Positions 8,055 to 18,028 are shown, counted from the first letter of the stretch. The stretch: DNA of 35,936 nucleotides from Nocardia asiatica NBRC 100129 (GCF_000308415.1 NZ_BAFS01000240.1:1-35936); one strand, 5' to 3'. Numbers and translations are program-made. The notes: generated by a model not told the origin, from the letters alone.

Positions 8055-8903
8055 TCAGGCAATGATGTCGGCCAGCCGGTCGACCTGATCGACATCGCGC
8101 CCGTAGCAGTAGAACATCACCTCGTCAGCGCCGAGATCGCCGAATTCGGCGACCGTGGCGCGGATCCGAGCGGGTGTGGTGAGCATTCCCGCGAGGATGC
8201 CTTCGGTGTAATCACTGAACGCGTAGTAGGCGCCCATCGAGGCCCGCGCGTCCTCGATCACATCGTCGGGGCCGAGGGCCACGTTGACCTGGGCGACGAT
8301 CCTCGGTTGACCCGATCGGCCGTGGTCGGTCCAGGAACGGCGCACGGTGTCGAAGAGCCCGCCCGCCCAGGAAGGCGGGGCGGCGGCGAGGAATCCGCCG
8401 CCCCACCGGCCGACGCGGTCGAGTGCGGCGGGCTGGAAGCCGCCGAACAGGATCTCGGGACCCTCCGGTGACAGCGGCGCGGGGCCGATCGGCCCGCACT
8501 CGGCGCCGAAGGGCTCCCCGGCCCACAGGCGGCGCATGAGCGCGACCTGCTCGTCGAGGCGGCGGCCCCGGGTGCGCAGGTCGGTGCCCGAGGCGAGGTG
8601 GTCGTCCGCGCGGCCGCCGACGCCGAGGCCGAGCACCAGACGTCCGCCGCAGACCCGGTCCAGCGTGGCGACCTGTTTGGCGAGCAGCACCGGATCGCGC
8701 AGCGGCGCGAGCAGCACTTCGGTCTGCACGCGCACGCGGCTGGTCGCACCCGCGATCGCGGCCAGCGCGATCAGCGGTTCGGGGTTGTCGTAGACCAGCC
8801 GGTCCAGCAGGCCGAGCGTGCGGAACGGGCCCGCGTCGGCGCGCCGGGCCCAGTCGAGCAGGGCGGCGGGATCGGAGATGGGCAGGCCGAGGCCGACGTG
8901 CAT
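8055..8903 (-). CDS. LLM-class (luciferase-like) F420-dependent oxidoreductase
   Basis: This 282-residue TIM-barrel protein belongs to the luciferase-like monooxygenase family, whose actinobacterial members mostly use coenzyme F420 or FMN. Family segments include the N-terminal MHVGLGLP, VQTEVLLAPLRDPVLLAKQVATLD (residues about 67-90, split across the barrel), GRLVLGLGVGG, and FGGFQPAALDRVGRWGGG. ATG at 8903 is fixed by GGAGG five to six bases upstream. An upstream extension in the same frame runs through the operator repeats and is rejected. A strong promoter with twin palindromes lies at 9020-9071, so the gene is probably inducible. The substrate is unknown, and F420 versus FMN cannot be decided from sequence alone. 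Confidence 0.88.
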   Translation of the reverse strand: MHVGLGLPISDPAALLDWARRADAGPFRTLGLLDRLVYDNPEPLIALAAIAGATSRVRVQTEVLLAPLRDPVLLAKQVATLDRVCGGRLVLGLGVGGRADDHLASGTDLRTRGRRLDEQVALMRRLWAGEPFGAECGPIGPAPLSPEGPEILFGGFQPAALDRVGRWGGGFLAAAPPSWAGGLFDTVRRSWTDHGRSGQPRIVAQVNVALGPDDVIEDARASMGAYYAFSDYTEGILAGMLTTPARIRATVAEFGDLGADEVMFYCYGRDVDQVDRLADIIA

Positions 8904-9019
8904 GGGTTCCTCCAGAGGTGGTGCGAATGGGAAGGTGCCGCCCGCCGACACCTCGCGACGAGGTGGGCGTCCCACTCTGCGGCTGTACTTCTGGGGAACG
9001 CCGGATCGGTTACCGATGA

Positions 9020-9071
9020 ACGAACACTGTTCGTCAGGCATGAATTTAAACGAACACTGTTCGTCCTGCAA
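9020..9071 (-). promoter_or_regulatory. Sigma-A-type promoter of the LLM gene with two palindromic operators
   Basis: On the minus strand there is a -35 TTGCAG (9071-9066), a spacer of exactly 17 bases, and a -10 TAAATT (9048-9043). A 15-base near-palindrome ACGAACACTGTTCGT lies inside the spacer (9050-9064). An identical copy lies 30 bases away over the expected transcription start (9020-9034). This is the classic layout of a repressor that blocks RNA polymerase. The regulator is not encoded next door. Confidence 0.75.
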
Positions 9072-9116
9072 GCTTCCCGCTGTTCGCCGGGCGGACCGGC
9101 CCCGCGCCCGGGTCGG

Positions 9117-9166
9117 TACGCTGGCCCGGGGCGATCATCGGGCCGCCCCCGCAAGACACGGAAGGA
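9117..9166 (+). promoter_or_regulatory. Putative promoter and ribosome binding site of the ABC-F gene
   Basis: TACGCT at 9117-9122 resembles an actinobacterial -10 box, preceded by GGTCGG. GGAAGGA at 9160-9166 is a clear ribosome binding site three to four bases before ATG 9170. The leader of about 40 bases seems too short for a full antibiotic-sensing attenuator. Confidence 0.4.
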
Positions 9167-9169
9167 TCC

Positions 9170-10981
9170 ATGTCCAACCTGATCAATCTCGAACAGGTCC
9201 ACAAGAGCTTCGGGATCAAGCCGCTGCTGGACAACGTCTCGCTCGGCGTGCACGCGGGCGAGCGGATCGGTGTCGTCGGCCTCAACGGCGGCGGCAAGAC
9301 CACCCTGCTCGAGGTGCTCACCGGCATCGAGGAGCCGGACAGCGGCCGGGTCAGCCGGCTCGGCGGCCTGCGCATGGCCGTGGTGACCCAGCGCGGCGTG
9401 CTGCCCGCGGGCGCGACGGTCGGTTCGGTGGTGCTGGCCGGTCTGGCCGACGACGCCATGACCGACGAGGTCGCCGAACACGAATGGGCCGCCGACCCGC
9501 GCATCCGCTCGGTGATGGACGGCATCGGCATCGCGAACCTGGGCATGGACACCCCGGTGGACAACCTCTCCGGCGGTGAACGCCGCCGGGTCGCGCTCGC
9601 CGCCGCGCTGGTGCGCGAACTCGACCTGCTGGTGCTGGACGAGCCGACCAACCACCTGGACGTCGAGGGCGTGCAGTGGCTGGCCGAGCATCTGCTCGGC
9701 CGCCGCAGCGCCCTGGTCGTCGTGACCCACGACCGCTGGTTCCTGGACACCGTCGCCACCAGCACCTGGGAAGTGGTCGGCGGCAAGGTCGAAAGCTACG
9801 AGGGCGGCTACGGCGACTGGATCTTCGCCCGCGCCGAGCGCGCCCGCCAGGCGGACGCGAGCGAGGCCAGGCGACGCAACCTGGCCCGCAAGGAGCTGGC
9901 CTGGTTGCGGCGCGGCCCGCAGGCGCGCACCTCCAAGCCGCGCTACCGGGTCGAGGCCGCCGAAGCGCTGATCGCCGACGTGCCGCCGCCGCGCGACAGC
10001 GTGTCGCTGGCCGCCTTCGCGCGCAAGCGCCTCGGCCGCGTGGTCGTCGAACTGGAGGACGCCACGCTCACCACCCCGGACGGCCGCGAGCTGGTGCGGG
10101 ATCTGACCTGGCGGCTGGCGCCGGGCGAGCGCGTCGGCCTGGTGGGGGTCAACGGATCGGGCAAGACCACACTGCTGCGCGCGCTGGCCGGAGACACCGG
10201 CCCCGACGGCTCGACCCTCGCCACGGGCAAGCGCATACAAGGCCAGACCGTGCAGATCGGCTGGCTGCGCCAGGAACTCGACGACCTGCCGACCCAGCTG
10301 CGCGTACTGGAGGCGGTGCAGCAGGTGGCCCAGCGAATCATGCTGGGCGACAAGGAGATCTCGGCCGGGCAGCTGGCCGAGCGGCTCGGCTTCACGCCCG
10401 CCCGCCAGCGCACGCCGGTGGGTGACCTGTCCGGCGGCGAACGGCGGCGTCTGCAGCTGACCCGCATCCTGATGTCCGAGCCGAACGTGCTGCTGCTGGA
10501 CGAGCCGACCAACGACCTGGACATCGACACCCTGCAACAGCTGGAGGACCTGCTCGACAACTGGGCGGGCACACTGGTCGTGATCAGCCACGACCGGTAC
10601 CTCATCGAGCGCATCTGTGACTCGACCTGGGCGCTGTTCGGCGACGGCAAGCTGACGAACCTCCCCGGGGGCATCGAGGAGTATCTGGCGAAACGGGCGA
10701 CCCTGGCCGCGAGCCGCACGCGCGCCACGGCGCCCGAGACGAAGTCCGTGGACGCTCCGGCCACCGATTCCGCAGCCTACCGGGCGGCGCGCAAAGAGCT
10801 GACCCGCTTGGAACGCGCCATCGACAAATTGACCGATCGCGAACAGCGCCTGCACGCCGCGCTGGCGGACGCGGCCACCGAACCGGACAAGCTGGTCGCC
10901 CTGGGCGCGGAACTCAAGCAGGTGCTCGCAGAGAAGGAGACGGCCGAGGAGCGCTGGCTGGAACTGGCCGACGGCGTGTGA
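9170..10981 (+). CDS. ABC-F family ATPase (two ABC domains, no membrane domain)
   Basis: This 603-residue soluble protein has two ATP-binding cassettes in tandem. The first has Walker A GLNGGGKTT (37-45), signature LSGGERRR and Walker B LVLDEPTNHLD. The second has Walker A GVNGSGKTT, signature LSGGERRR and Walker B LLLDEPTNDLD. A linker of about 80 residues containing ARRRNLARKELAWLRRG lies between them, and a coiled-coil tail (AYRAARKELTRLERAIDKL) ends the protein, as in Uup-like members. No membrane segments are present. ABC-F proteins act at the ribosome E site as translation factors or antibiotic-resistance factors; the sequence does not decide which. All ATPase motifs are intact. It is read in the same direction as ispE, with the minus-strand LLM gene between them. 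Confidence 0.93.
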   Translation: MSNLINLEQVHKSFGIKPLLDNVSLGVHAGERIGVVGLNGGGKTTLLEVLTGIEEPDSGRVSRLGGLRMAVVTQRGVLPAGATVGSVVLAGLADDAMTDEVAEHEWAADPRIRSVMDGIGIANLGMDTPVDNLSGGERRRVALAAALVRELDLLVLDEPTNHLDVEGVQWLAEHLLGRRSALVVVTHDRWFLDTVATSTWEVVGGKVESYEGGYGDWIFARAERARQADASEARRRNLARKELAWLRRGPQARTSKPRYRVEAAEALIADVPPPRDSVSLAAFARKRLGRVVVELEDATLTTPDGRELVRDLTWRLAPGERVGLVGVNGSGKTTLLRALAGDTGPDGSTLATGKRIQGQTVQIGWLRQELDDLPTQLRVLEAVQQVAQRIMLGDKEISAGQLAERLGFTPARQRTPVGDLSGGERRRLQLTRILMSEPNVLLLDEPTNDLDIDTLQQLEDLLDNWAGTLVVISHDRYLIERICDSTWALFGDGKLTNLPGGIEEYLAKRATLAASRTRATAPETKSVDAPATDSAAYRAARKELTRLERAIDKLTDREQRLHAALADAATEPDKLVALGAELKQVLAEKETAEERWLELADGV

Positions 10982-11071
10982 GACCCGGCCGCGCGGCCGA
11001 CTCGAGAAACGGACAGAAGTGGGGTGAACCGTGGCGGCCATCCGGAGGCGGGTTCAGCGCCGCGCCACCTC

Positions 11072-11130
11072 TTGCGTACATATACCCTCCCCGGGTATCT
11101 TTCAGATGTCCGGATACCCCCGGGCCGTAT
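11072..11130 (+). promoter_or_regulatory. Copper-responsive (CsoR-like) promoter of the copper chaperone gene
   Basis: The inverted repeat ATACCCTCCCCGGGTAT (11082-11098) has perfect six-base arms around five bases, the usual pattern of CsoR boxes (TACCC/GGGTA). It sits between a possible -35 TTGCGT (11072-11077) and -10 TATCTT (11096-11101) with an 18-base spacer. A weaker second copy, ATACCCCCGGGCCGTAT, occurs at 11114-11130, 32 bases downstream. GAAGGAG at 11145-11151 is the ribosome binding site. Confidence 0.65.
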
Positions 11131-11157
11131 GAAGATCTGGATACGAAGGAGTCGGAC

Positions 11158-11364
11158 ATGCCCACCACCACCTACACCGTCACGGGGATGACCTGCGGGC
11201 ACTGCGTCAGCTCCGTCAAGACCGAGATCGGCAAGATCGATGGGGTGACCAGCGTCGACGTCGACCTCGCCAGCGGAGCGGTGCGAGTCGACAGCACCGC
11301 GCCGATCGCCGAGGCCGACATCGTCGCCGCCGTCGACGAAGCCGGTTACGAAGTCGCCGTCTGA
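11158..11364 (+). CDS. copZ: Copper chaperone CopZ-like (heavy-metal-associated domain)
   Basis: This 68-residue protein is a single HMA domain. It has the Cu(I)-binding loop GMTCGHC (Cys13 and Cys16), followed by VSSVKTEIGKIDGVTSVDVDL and a C-terminal EAGYEVAV, which matches the ferredoxin-like beta-alpha-beta-beta-alpha-beta fold and the normal family length. It should carry Cu(I) in the cytoplasm to a P-type ATPase or a CsoR sensor, neither of which is in this window. ATG at 11158 has GAAGGAG six bases upstream. The CsoR-like operator just upstream supports copper control. The gene is alone in its transcription unit, facing rsmA across a hairpin. Confidence 0.93.
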   Translation: MPTTTYTVTGMTCGHCVSSVKTEIGKIDGVTSVDVDLASGAVRVDSTAPIAEADIVAAVDEAGYEVAV

Positions 11365-11384
11365 TCCGGTCCGCGCACCCGCAT

Positions 11385-11420
11385 GGCTCCTCGCACCGGC
11401 CGATGCCGACGCGAGGAGCC
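11385..11420. terminator. Bidirectional terminator hairpin between copZ and rsmA
   Basis: GGCTCCTCGC (11385-11394) and GCGAGGAGCC (11411-11420) form a perfect 10-base stem with a 16-base loop, centred between the two convergent genes (stop codons at 11364 and 11440). There is no U-tract. Confidence 0.7.
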
Positions 11421-11439
11421 ACCGCCTGATGCGACGGCG

Positions 11440-12321
11440 CTACGCCTGGGCCGCCAGGCGCACGAAGGCGGCGGTGTCGAGCGTTTCGCCGCGCGCGGTG
11501 GGTGCGATGCCCGCGGCGAGCAGGCGGCGCTCGGCTTCGGCGGGCGACCCCGCCCAAGCGGCGAGCGCGGCGCGAAGGGTTTTGCGGCGCTGCGCGAACG
11601 CGGCGTCGACGACCTCGAAGACGCGGCGGCGGTGCGCCGCGTCCATCGGCCACGGCGGCTGGTCGAAGCGATCGATGCGGACCAACCCGGACTCCACCCG
11701 TGGCACCGGCCAGAACACCTGGGTGCCGACCGCGCCCGCGCGCCGGACCGTCCCGAAGAAGCCCGCTTTCACGCTGGGGACGCCGTAGGTCCGGTTGCCC
11801 GGCTCGGCGGCGAGCCGATCGGCCACCTCGGCCTGCACCATCACCAGAGCGACCGCGATGCCGGGCAATTCGGCGAGCAGATGCAGCAGCACCGGCACCG
11901 CCACGTTGTACGGGAGATTGGCCACCAGCGCGGTGGGCGCGGCGGGCAGGTCCCCGGCGCTCACCCGCAGCGCGTCCGCCTCGACCACCGACAGCCGCCG
12001 CGCCAACTCCGGCGCCCGGTCCGCGACCGTCTCCGGAAGCCGCTCCGCCAGCACCGGATCGATCTCGACCGCGACCACCGAGTCCACCACGTCCAGTAGC
12101 GCGAGGGTCAGCGAACCGAGACCGGGCCCGACCTCCAGCACCACGTCCCCCCGCCCCACCCCGGCCGCCGCGACGATCCGGCGCACCGTATTCGCGTCGT
12201 GCACGAAGTTCTGACCGAGTTGCTTGGTCGGCCGGACTCCGAAGCGCTCGGCCAGCACCCGCACTTCGGCCGGCCCGAGCAGAGCCGCGCTCCCACGAGC
12301 GGAGATTTCAGGTTCGGACAC
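11440..12321 (-). CDS. rsmA: 16S rRNA (adenine1518-N6/adenine1519-N6)-dimethyltransferase
   Basis: RsmA (KsgA) dimethylates two adjacent adenines in helix 45 of 16S rRNA during 30S maturation; its loss gives kasugamycin resistance. The 293-residue protein has the [10 protein letters not shown] motif that opens the family, the SAM site EVGPGLG (63-69), the acidic loop VEIDP, VEADAL, and the catalytic NLPYNVAVP (135-143). GTG at 12321 is preceded by TAGATT and six bases, which fits a leaderless start. rpfB and tatD lie upstream on the same strand, as in mycobacteria, but ispE is not directly downstream. A hairpin separates it from the convergent copZ gene. Confidence 0.96.
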   Translation of the reverse strand: MSEPEISARGSAALLGPAEVRVLAERFGVRPTKQLGQNFVHDANTVRRIVAAAGVGRGDVVLEVGPGLGSLTLALLDVVDSVVAVEIDPVLAERLPETVADRAPELARRLSVVEADALRVSAGDLPAAPTALVANLPYNVAVPVLLHLLAELPGIAVALVMVQAEVADRLAAEPGNRTYGVPSVKAGFFGTVRRAGAVGTQVFWPVPRVESGLVRIDRFDQPPWPMDAAHRRRVFEVVDAAFAQRRKTLRAALAAWAGSPAEAERRLLAAGIAPTARGETLDTAAFVRLAAQA

Positions 12322-12442
12322 CTCGAGAATCTATCAACCGCAGTATCGACCGGGCCGCGACGTCTCCCGGCGCCACTTCGACGCCCACTCTCTCGAGTCC
12401 CGGCGGCAGTGGGCGAGCCCGGAGAGATCGGGTCGGAGGCGG

Positions 12443-12480
12443 CGGCAGGGCGCTCGGATCGGCGACTCGCCGCCCTGCCG
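12443..12480. terminator. Hairpin downstream of rpfB
   Basis: CGGCAGGGCG (12443-12452) pairs perfectly with CGCCCTGCCG (12471-12480) around an 18-base loop. It lies 44 bases past the rpfB stop codon and about 120 bases before the rsmA start, so it may end rpfB transcription. The rest of the 203-base gap holds the likely rsmA promoter (TAGATT, 12328-12333). Confidence 0.55.
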
Positions 12481-12524
12481 ATGGAGCACTCGCGACCCCG
12501 CACGCCGGGCCCGGAGTAGGCGAC

Positions 12525-13849
<1,325 letters not shown>

Positions 13850-14677
13850 TCAGATCCGGTAGACGCGGCGCGCGTTGGCGGTGGTGATCTTCGCCAGTTC
13901 CACCGGATCCTGCTCGCGCAACTGCGCGAGCGCCCGCACGGTGTACGGCAGGCAGTACGGCTCGTTGGGCGCGCCGCGGAACGGATGCGGCGTCAGATAC
14001 GGCGCGTCCGTCTCGACCAGGATCTGGTCGTCGGGCACGACCTTGGCCGCTTCCCGCAACTCGTGCGCGTTCCTGAAACTCACCGTCCCGGAGAAACTCA
14101 GCACATAGCCCTCGGCGACGCAGGACAGCGCCATGTTCGTGTCCGAGGAGAAGCAGTGGAAGATCACCGTGTCCGGCGGGCCTTCGTCCAGCAGCACCGT
14201 CAGCAGGTCGTGATCGGCCTCGCGGTTGTGGATCATGAGCGGCTTGCGGATGCGCTTGGCCAGGTCGATGTGCCAGCGGAAACCCTCGATCTGGGTCTCG
14301 ATGTCCGCGCAGCCCTCCAGTTTGCCCGGCCAGTAGTAGTCCAAGCCGGTCTCGCCGACGGCCACCACCCGCGGATCGTCGGCCAACTGCTCGAGTTCGG
14401 CCTTCGCGTCGTCGTCCAGGGCGTTCGCCCTGGTCGGGTGCAACGCGACGGCGGCGAACACGCGATCGTCCCAGTGCGCGGCACGCACCGCCCACCGCGC
14501 GGCGGCCAGGTCGTCGGCGACGGTGACCACCCGGCCGACGCCGACCGAAGCGGCGCGGTCCACGATCGCCGCCGTGGACGCCGCGTCGGTCGCGCCGCAG
14601 GCGTCCAGGTGGGTGTGCGCGTCCACGATCGGCGACAGCGGCTCGGGCAACTCCGGCGCGGGACGTCCGGCGCTCAT
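13850..14677 (-). CDS. tatD: TatD family metal-dependent deoxyribonuclease/hydrolase
   Basis: This 275-residue TIM-barrel hydrolase keeps all the metal ligands of the TatD family: HTH at residues 21-23, the glutamate of [10 protein letters not shown], the histidine of [17 protein letters not shown] and the aspartate of [10 protein letters not shown]. Family members have 3'-5' exonuclease activity and act in DNA repair; a second role in quality control of Tat substrates has been debated. The conserved second Cys-His cluster of some relatives is not needed here. ATG at 14677 gives the typical length. It diverges from metG (98 bases) and precedes rpfB and rsmA on the same strand. Confidence 0.94.
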   Translation of the reverse strand: MSAGRPAPELPEPLSPIVDAHTHLDACGATDAASTAAIVDRAASVGVGRVVTVADDLAAARWAVRAAHWDDRVFAAVALHPTRANALDDDAKAELEQLADDPRVVAVGETGLDYYWPGKLEGCADIETQIEGFRWHIDLAKRIRKPLMIHNREADHDLLTVLLDEGPPDTVIFHCFSSDTNMALSCVAEGYVLSFSGTVSFRNAHELREAAKVVPDDQILVETDAPYLTPHPFRGAPNEPYCLPYTVRALAQLREQDPVELAKITTANARRVYRI

Positions 14678-14760
14678 CGGCGGCCACCGCGCGGCTCGGA
14701 CGGCGCGACCCGCGAGTCGGCGAGGGGCATATTCACGCGAGCGGAAGAATGCACGCGCAT

Positions 14761-14766
14761 TACAGT
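14761..14766 (+). promoter_or_regulatory. -10 box (TACAGT) of a near-leaderless metG transcript
   Basis: TACAGT fits TAnnnT and ends nine bases before ATG 14776. No ribosome binding site lies between, so the transcript probably starts within a few bases of the start codon. Confidence 0.5.
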
Positions 14767-14775
14767 AGACACACC

Positions 14776-16335
14776 ATGAGCGAAGCTGACCGCCCCGCCT
14801 TCTACATCACCACGGCCATCGCCTACCCGAACGGCGCGCCGCACATCGGGCATGCGTACGAGTACATCTCGGCGGACGCCATCGCGCGCTTCAAGCGCCT
14901 CGACGGCTATGACGTGTTCTTCATGACCGGCACCGACGAGCACGGCCAGAAGATGCAGCAGGCCGCGGCCGCCGAGGGCATCCCGGTGGAAGAGCTCGCG
15001 GCCCGCAACTCCGACGTGTTCGAGGCGCTGGACAAGACGCTCGACATCTCCCTCGACCGGTTCATCCGCACGACCGACGAGGACCACCACGCCGCCAGCG
15101 TCGCCATCTGGGAGCGGATGCTCGCCAACGGCGACATCTACCTGGGCAACTACTCCGGCTGGTACTCGGTGCGCGACGAGGCGTTCTACACCGACGAGGA
15201 GACCACGGTGCTGGAGGACGGCACCCGCGTCTCCACCGAGTCCAGGACGCCGGTCACCTGGACCGAGGAGTCGAACTACTTCTTCCGGCTGTCGGCCTAC
15301 CAGGACAAGCTGCTGGCGCTCTACGAGGAGCACCCGGAATTCATCGCGCCCGCCACCCGGCGCAACGAGATCGTCAGCTATGTCAAGGCGGGTCTGAAGG
15401 ACCTGTCCATCTCGCGCACCACCTTCGACTGGGGCGTGCCGGTGCCCGGCCATCCCGACCACGTCATGTACGTGTGGGTGGACGCGCTGACCAACTACAT
15501 CACCGGCGTCGGCTTCCCGGACACCGAGTCCGAGGCGTTCCGCCGGTTCTGGCCCGCCGACGTGCACATCATCGGCAAGGACATCACGCGGTTCCACACG
15601 GTGTACTGGCCGGCGTTCCTGATGTCGGCCGGCATGCAGCTGCCGAAACGCGTGTTCGTGCACGGGTTCCTGTACAACAAGGGCGAGAAGATGTCCAAGT
15701 CGGTCGGCAACGTGGTCGACCCGCTGGAACTGGTCGAGAACTACGGCTTGGACGCGGTGCGCTTCTTCCTGCTGCGCGAGATCTCCTACGGCCAGGACGG
15801 CAGCTACAGCCACGAGGCCATCGTGAGCCGGATCAACAGCGACCTCGCCAACGAGTTCGGCAATCTGGTGCAGCGCAGCACCAAGCTGGTCGCGCGGGAC
15901 TGCGGCGGCGTGGTGCCGACGCCCGGCGCGTTCACCGACGACGACCGCGCCCTGCTCGATCTGGCGGGCGGCCTGCTGGAGCGCTGCCGCGCCGAATTCG
16001 ACGCCCAGCAGATGCATCTGGCGCTGGAGGCGATCTGGCTGACGCTGGGCGAGACGAACCGGTACTTCTCCGCGCAGGCGCCGTGGGCGCTGGCGAAGTC
16101 CGGCACGCCGGAGGATCTCGCCCGCGAGGCCACCGTGCTGTACGTGACGCTGGAGGTGCTGCGCATCGTCGCGATCCTGGTGCAGCCCGTGCTGCCGGGG
16201 TCGGCGGGCCGCATCCTCGATCAGCTGGGTCAGCGGAACAGGACTTTCGCCGATATCGCGACGCCGATCGAGCCCGGCCTCGCGCTGCCCGCGCCGGAAC
16301 CGGTGTTCCCCAAGTACGTCGAACCGAAGGAATGA
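14776..16335 (+). CDS. metG: Methionyl-tRNA synthetase
   Basis: This class I aminoacyl-tRNA synthetase charges tRNA-Met. The 519-residue length is what I recall for the mycobacterial enzyme. The signature HIGH stands at residues 23-26 and KMSKS at 305-309. The connective-peptide region ([16 protein letters not shown]) has no CxxC zinc knuckles, so this is a zinc-free form. There is no C-terminal tRNA-binding (EMAP-like) domain. ATG at 14776 (MSEADRPAF) is preferred over the in-frame ATG at 14749 because a TACAGT -10 box lies between them. A strong hairpin follows the stop codon by five bases. Confidence 0.97.
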   Translation: MSEADRPAFYITTAIAYPNGAPHIGHAYEYISADAIARFKRLDGYDVFFMTGTDEHGQKMQQAAAAEGIPVEELAARNSDVFEALDKTLDISLDRFIRTTDEDHHAASVAIWERMLANGDIYLGNYSGWYSVRDEAFYTDEETTVLEDGTRVSTESRTPVTWTEESNYFFRLSAYQDKLLALYEEHPEFIAPATRRNEIVSYVKAGLKDLSISRTTFDWGVPVPGHPDHVMYVWVDALTNYITGVGFPDTESEAFRRFWPADVHIIGKDITRFHTVYWPAFLMSAGMQLPKRVFVHGFLYNKGEKMSKSVGNVVDPLELVENYGLDAVRFFLLREISYGQDGSYSHEAIVSRINSDLANEFGNLVQRSTKLVARDCGGVVPTPGAFTDDDRALLDLAGGLLERCRAEFDAQQMHLALEAIWLTLGETNRYFSAQAPWALAKSGTPEDLAREATVLYVTLEVLRIVAILVQPVLPGSAGRILDQLGQRNRTFADIATPIEPGLALPAPEPVFPKYVEPKE

Positions 16336-16340
16336 CCCGT

Positions 16341-16364
16341 CCGGCCCGCCGCCCGGCGGGCCGG
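16341..16364 (+). terminator. metG terminator hairpin
   Basis: CCGGCCCGCC (16341-16350) and GGCGGGCCGG (16355-16364) form a perfect 10-base stem with loop GCCC, five bases after the metG stop. No U-tract. A second, weaker hairpin (GGTGGG 16416-16421 with CCCACC 16435-16440) follows in the 222-base gap before the next gene. Confidence 0.7.
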
Positions 16365-16557
16365 AACCATAAGGCGCACAATGCTTTCGCCGCATTTCAC
16401 GTCGGGCTACCCATGGGTGGGTCGTACCTGCCTTCCCACCGTGGAATGCGTTGTCGGATAATGAAACACCGGTTCGCGGCCCTGCGACGCCCGGACCGTG
16501 TGCGATCGGTACGACTGCGTTCCGTTCGGGATCGGTTCCGGCACAGAGAGGGCACAC

Positions 16558-17226
16558 ATGGGCCAGCAGCATGCGACGGCATCCGCTCAGCGGTCCGGTT
16601 TCGCCGAGCGGCATCGGGCGGCACGCGAAGCCGTGCTCACGTCGCAGCGCGGCAGGCTGGTCGAGGCGATGGTGGAATCGGTGGACAGCAAGGGCTATCC
16701 GGCGACCACGCTCACCGACATCGTCGGCCGCGCGCGGGTCTCGCGCACCACCTTCTACGACCACTTCGCGAACAAGGAGGAGTGCTTCGCCGAGGCGGTG
16801 CACACCGGCGTCGACATCATGGCGACCCGGATCGCTGACGAACTCGCCCAGCTGCCCTCGGACGCCGACGCCTACGCGAAGATCGAGTCCATCGTGGTCA
16901 CCTTCTGCCGGACCGTGGCCACCGAGCCGGATTTCGCGCGGCTGGTGCTGGTGGAGTCGTTCAAGGTGAACCAGGCGGCCGTCGGCTACCGCGACCTCGC
17001 CGTCGACCGCTTCGCCCAGCTGTATCGGATCTTCTACGACCAGGCTCGCGCGGCGGACCCGACGCTGCCGGAGGTCTCCGACGGGCTGATCGCCCTGATC
17101 CCGGACGCGATCGGCGAGCGAACGCGGCGGGTGATCATCTCCGACGGACCGGCGCGGGTGCCGGATATGGCGCCGCTTTTCGTCGAGTTCGTCATGACCG
17201 CCCTCGGGCTGTCGGTTCCCTCCTGA
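16558..17226 (+). CDS. TetR/AcrR family transcriptional regulator
   Basis: This 222-residue regulator has a TetR DNA-binding domain in the middle of a longer N-terminus: GRLVEAMVESVDSKGYPATT, then TDIVGRARVSRTTFYDHF and the usual NKEECF that leads into helix 4. The ligand domain has no diagnostic motif. The start at ATG 16558 is fixed by GAGAGG five bases upstream; a GTG-type start at 16498 lies in the leader and is unlikely. It shares an unusually similar DNA-binding domain (QRGR, SRxTFYxHFANKExCF) with the TetR at 35029-35655, so the two may bind related sites. It stands alone between terminators, so its targets are not evident. Confidence 0.9.
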   Translation: MGQQHATASAQRSGFAERHRAAREAVLTSQRGRLVEAMVESVDSKGYPATTLTDIVGRARVSRTTFYDHFANKEECFAEAVHTGVDIMATRIADELAQLPSDADAYAKIESIVVTFCRTVATEPDFARLVLVESFKVNQAAVGYRDLAVDRFAQLYRIFYDQARAADPTLPEVSDGLIALIPDAIGERTRRVIISDGPARVPDMAPLFVEFVMTALGLSVPS

Positions 17227-17239
17227 AGGCCCGCGCGCA

Positions 17240-17269
17240 CGGCCGGTACCCCGGGTGGGATACCGGCCG
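17240..17269. terminator. Bidirectional hairpin between TetR and the PEP mutase-family gene
   Basis: CGGCCGGTA (17240-17248) pairs perfectly with TACCGGCCG (17261-17269) around a 12-base loop, in the 49-base gap between two convergent genes. Confidence 0.65.
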
Positions 17270-17275
17270 CGGAAC

Positions 17276-18028
17276 TCACTTCCAGCGGTCGAGCAGGGTC
17301 TCGATCTCCTTGGTCAGCACAGCTTGGAGGAAGGGGCCGAACGTGATCCGGGCGACGCCCTGCTCGGCGAGAGCCGCCTTGTCGGCCTGATCCGGCGCCA
17401 CGGTGGCGCTGATCGGCAGCGGCAGTTCGCCGGTGAGGCGGCGCATGTCGGCCTCGGCATGGCGGCCGACCGGGAACAGCACGTCCGCGCCCGCCTCGGC
17501 GGCCAGCTTCAGGCGTTCGACGGCGCGGTCGAGCCGGTCGGCGTCGGCGCCGTCCTGGCGCAGGAACAGGTCGGTGCGCGCGTTGATCACCACGTGCACG
17601 CCCGCCGCGTCGGCGGCCTCGCGCAGCCCGTGCACGAGGTCGGCGTGCTCCTGTGCCGTGCGCAGGCGCTTGCCCTCGCTGTGCACGGTGTCCTCGATGT
17701 TGAGTCCGATCGCACCGGCCTCCAGCAACCCGTCGACCAGCCGCGCGGGCTTCTGCCCGTAGCCGGACTCGATGTCGACCGACACCGGAACGTCCACCGC
17801 CGCGGTGATCTGCCGCACCCGGGTCATCGACTCGTCGAACGTCATCTTCTCCCCGTCACCGCGGCCGATCGAGTCGGCCAGCGGATGACTGCCGACCGTC
17901 AAGGCCGAGAAGCCCGCCGCCACCGCCACTTTCGCGGACCAGGCATCCCACACCGTCGGGAAGACACCCGGATTCCCCGGCACGTGCAATCCGAGAAACG
18001 TCGTGGCCTTGCTCTCCAGAGAAGTCAT
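17276..18028 (-). CDS. Isocitrate lyase / phosphoenolpyruvate mutase family protein
   Basis: This 250-residue protein belongs to the ICL/PEP-mutase TIM-barrel superfamily, which forms or breaks C-C or C-P bonds in Mg-bound 2-oxo acids. The Mg site is present as VSVDIESGYG (Asp85, Glu87), followed by GLNIEDTVHS. The KKCGH loop of isocitrate lyase is missing, and the protein is far shorter than that enzyme, so it is not AceA. Similar mycobacterial proteins are called 2-methylisocitrate lyase- or oxaloacetate-decarboxylase-like without proof. ATG at 18028 (MTSLESKATTF) matches the family start; ATG at 18040 is four codons upstream. rsmI lies 81 bases upstream on the same strand. Confidence 0.88.
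   Translation of the reverse strand: MTSLESKATTFLGLHVPGNPGVFPTVWDAWSAKVAVAAGFSALTVGSHPLADSIGRGDGEKMTFDESMTRVRQITAAVDVPVSVDIESGYGQKPARLVDGLLEAGAIGLNIEDTVHSEGKRLRTAQEHADLVHGLREAADAAGVHVVINARTDLFLRQDGADADRLDRAVERLKLAAEAGADVLFPVGRHAEADMRRLTGELPLPISATVAPDQADKAALAEQGVARITFGPFLQAVLTKEIETLLDRWK

Noticed and set aside
9020..9064. LexA/SOS boxes at the GAAC...GTTC repeats
   Set aside because: The actinobacterial SOS box has four bases between GAAC and GTTC; these have three, and the outer T/A pair is missing. A dedicated repressor fits better.
8904..9071. An N-terminal extension of the LLM protein with a DEQCSF repeat
   Set aside because: The repeat is the translation of the twin operators; a strong ribosome binding site and the family N-terminus place the start at 8903.
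8771..11041. A 756-codon minus-strand open frame opposite the ABC-F gene
   Set aside because: Its translation is His/Gln/Arg-rich with no recognisable motif, and it mirrors the conserved ABC-F codons.
14674..16803. A 709-codon minus-strand open frame opposite metG
   Set aside because: It is the antisense shadow of the HIGH/KMSKS enzyme and has no family features.
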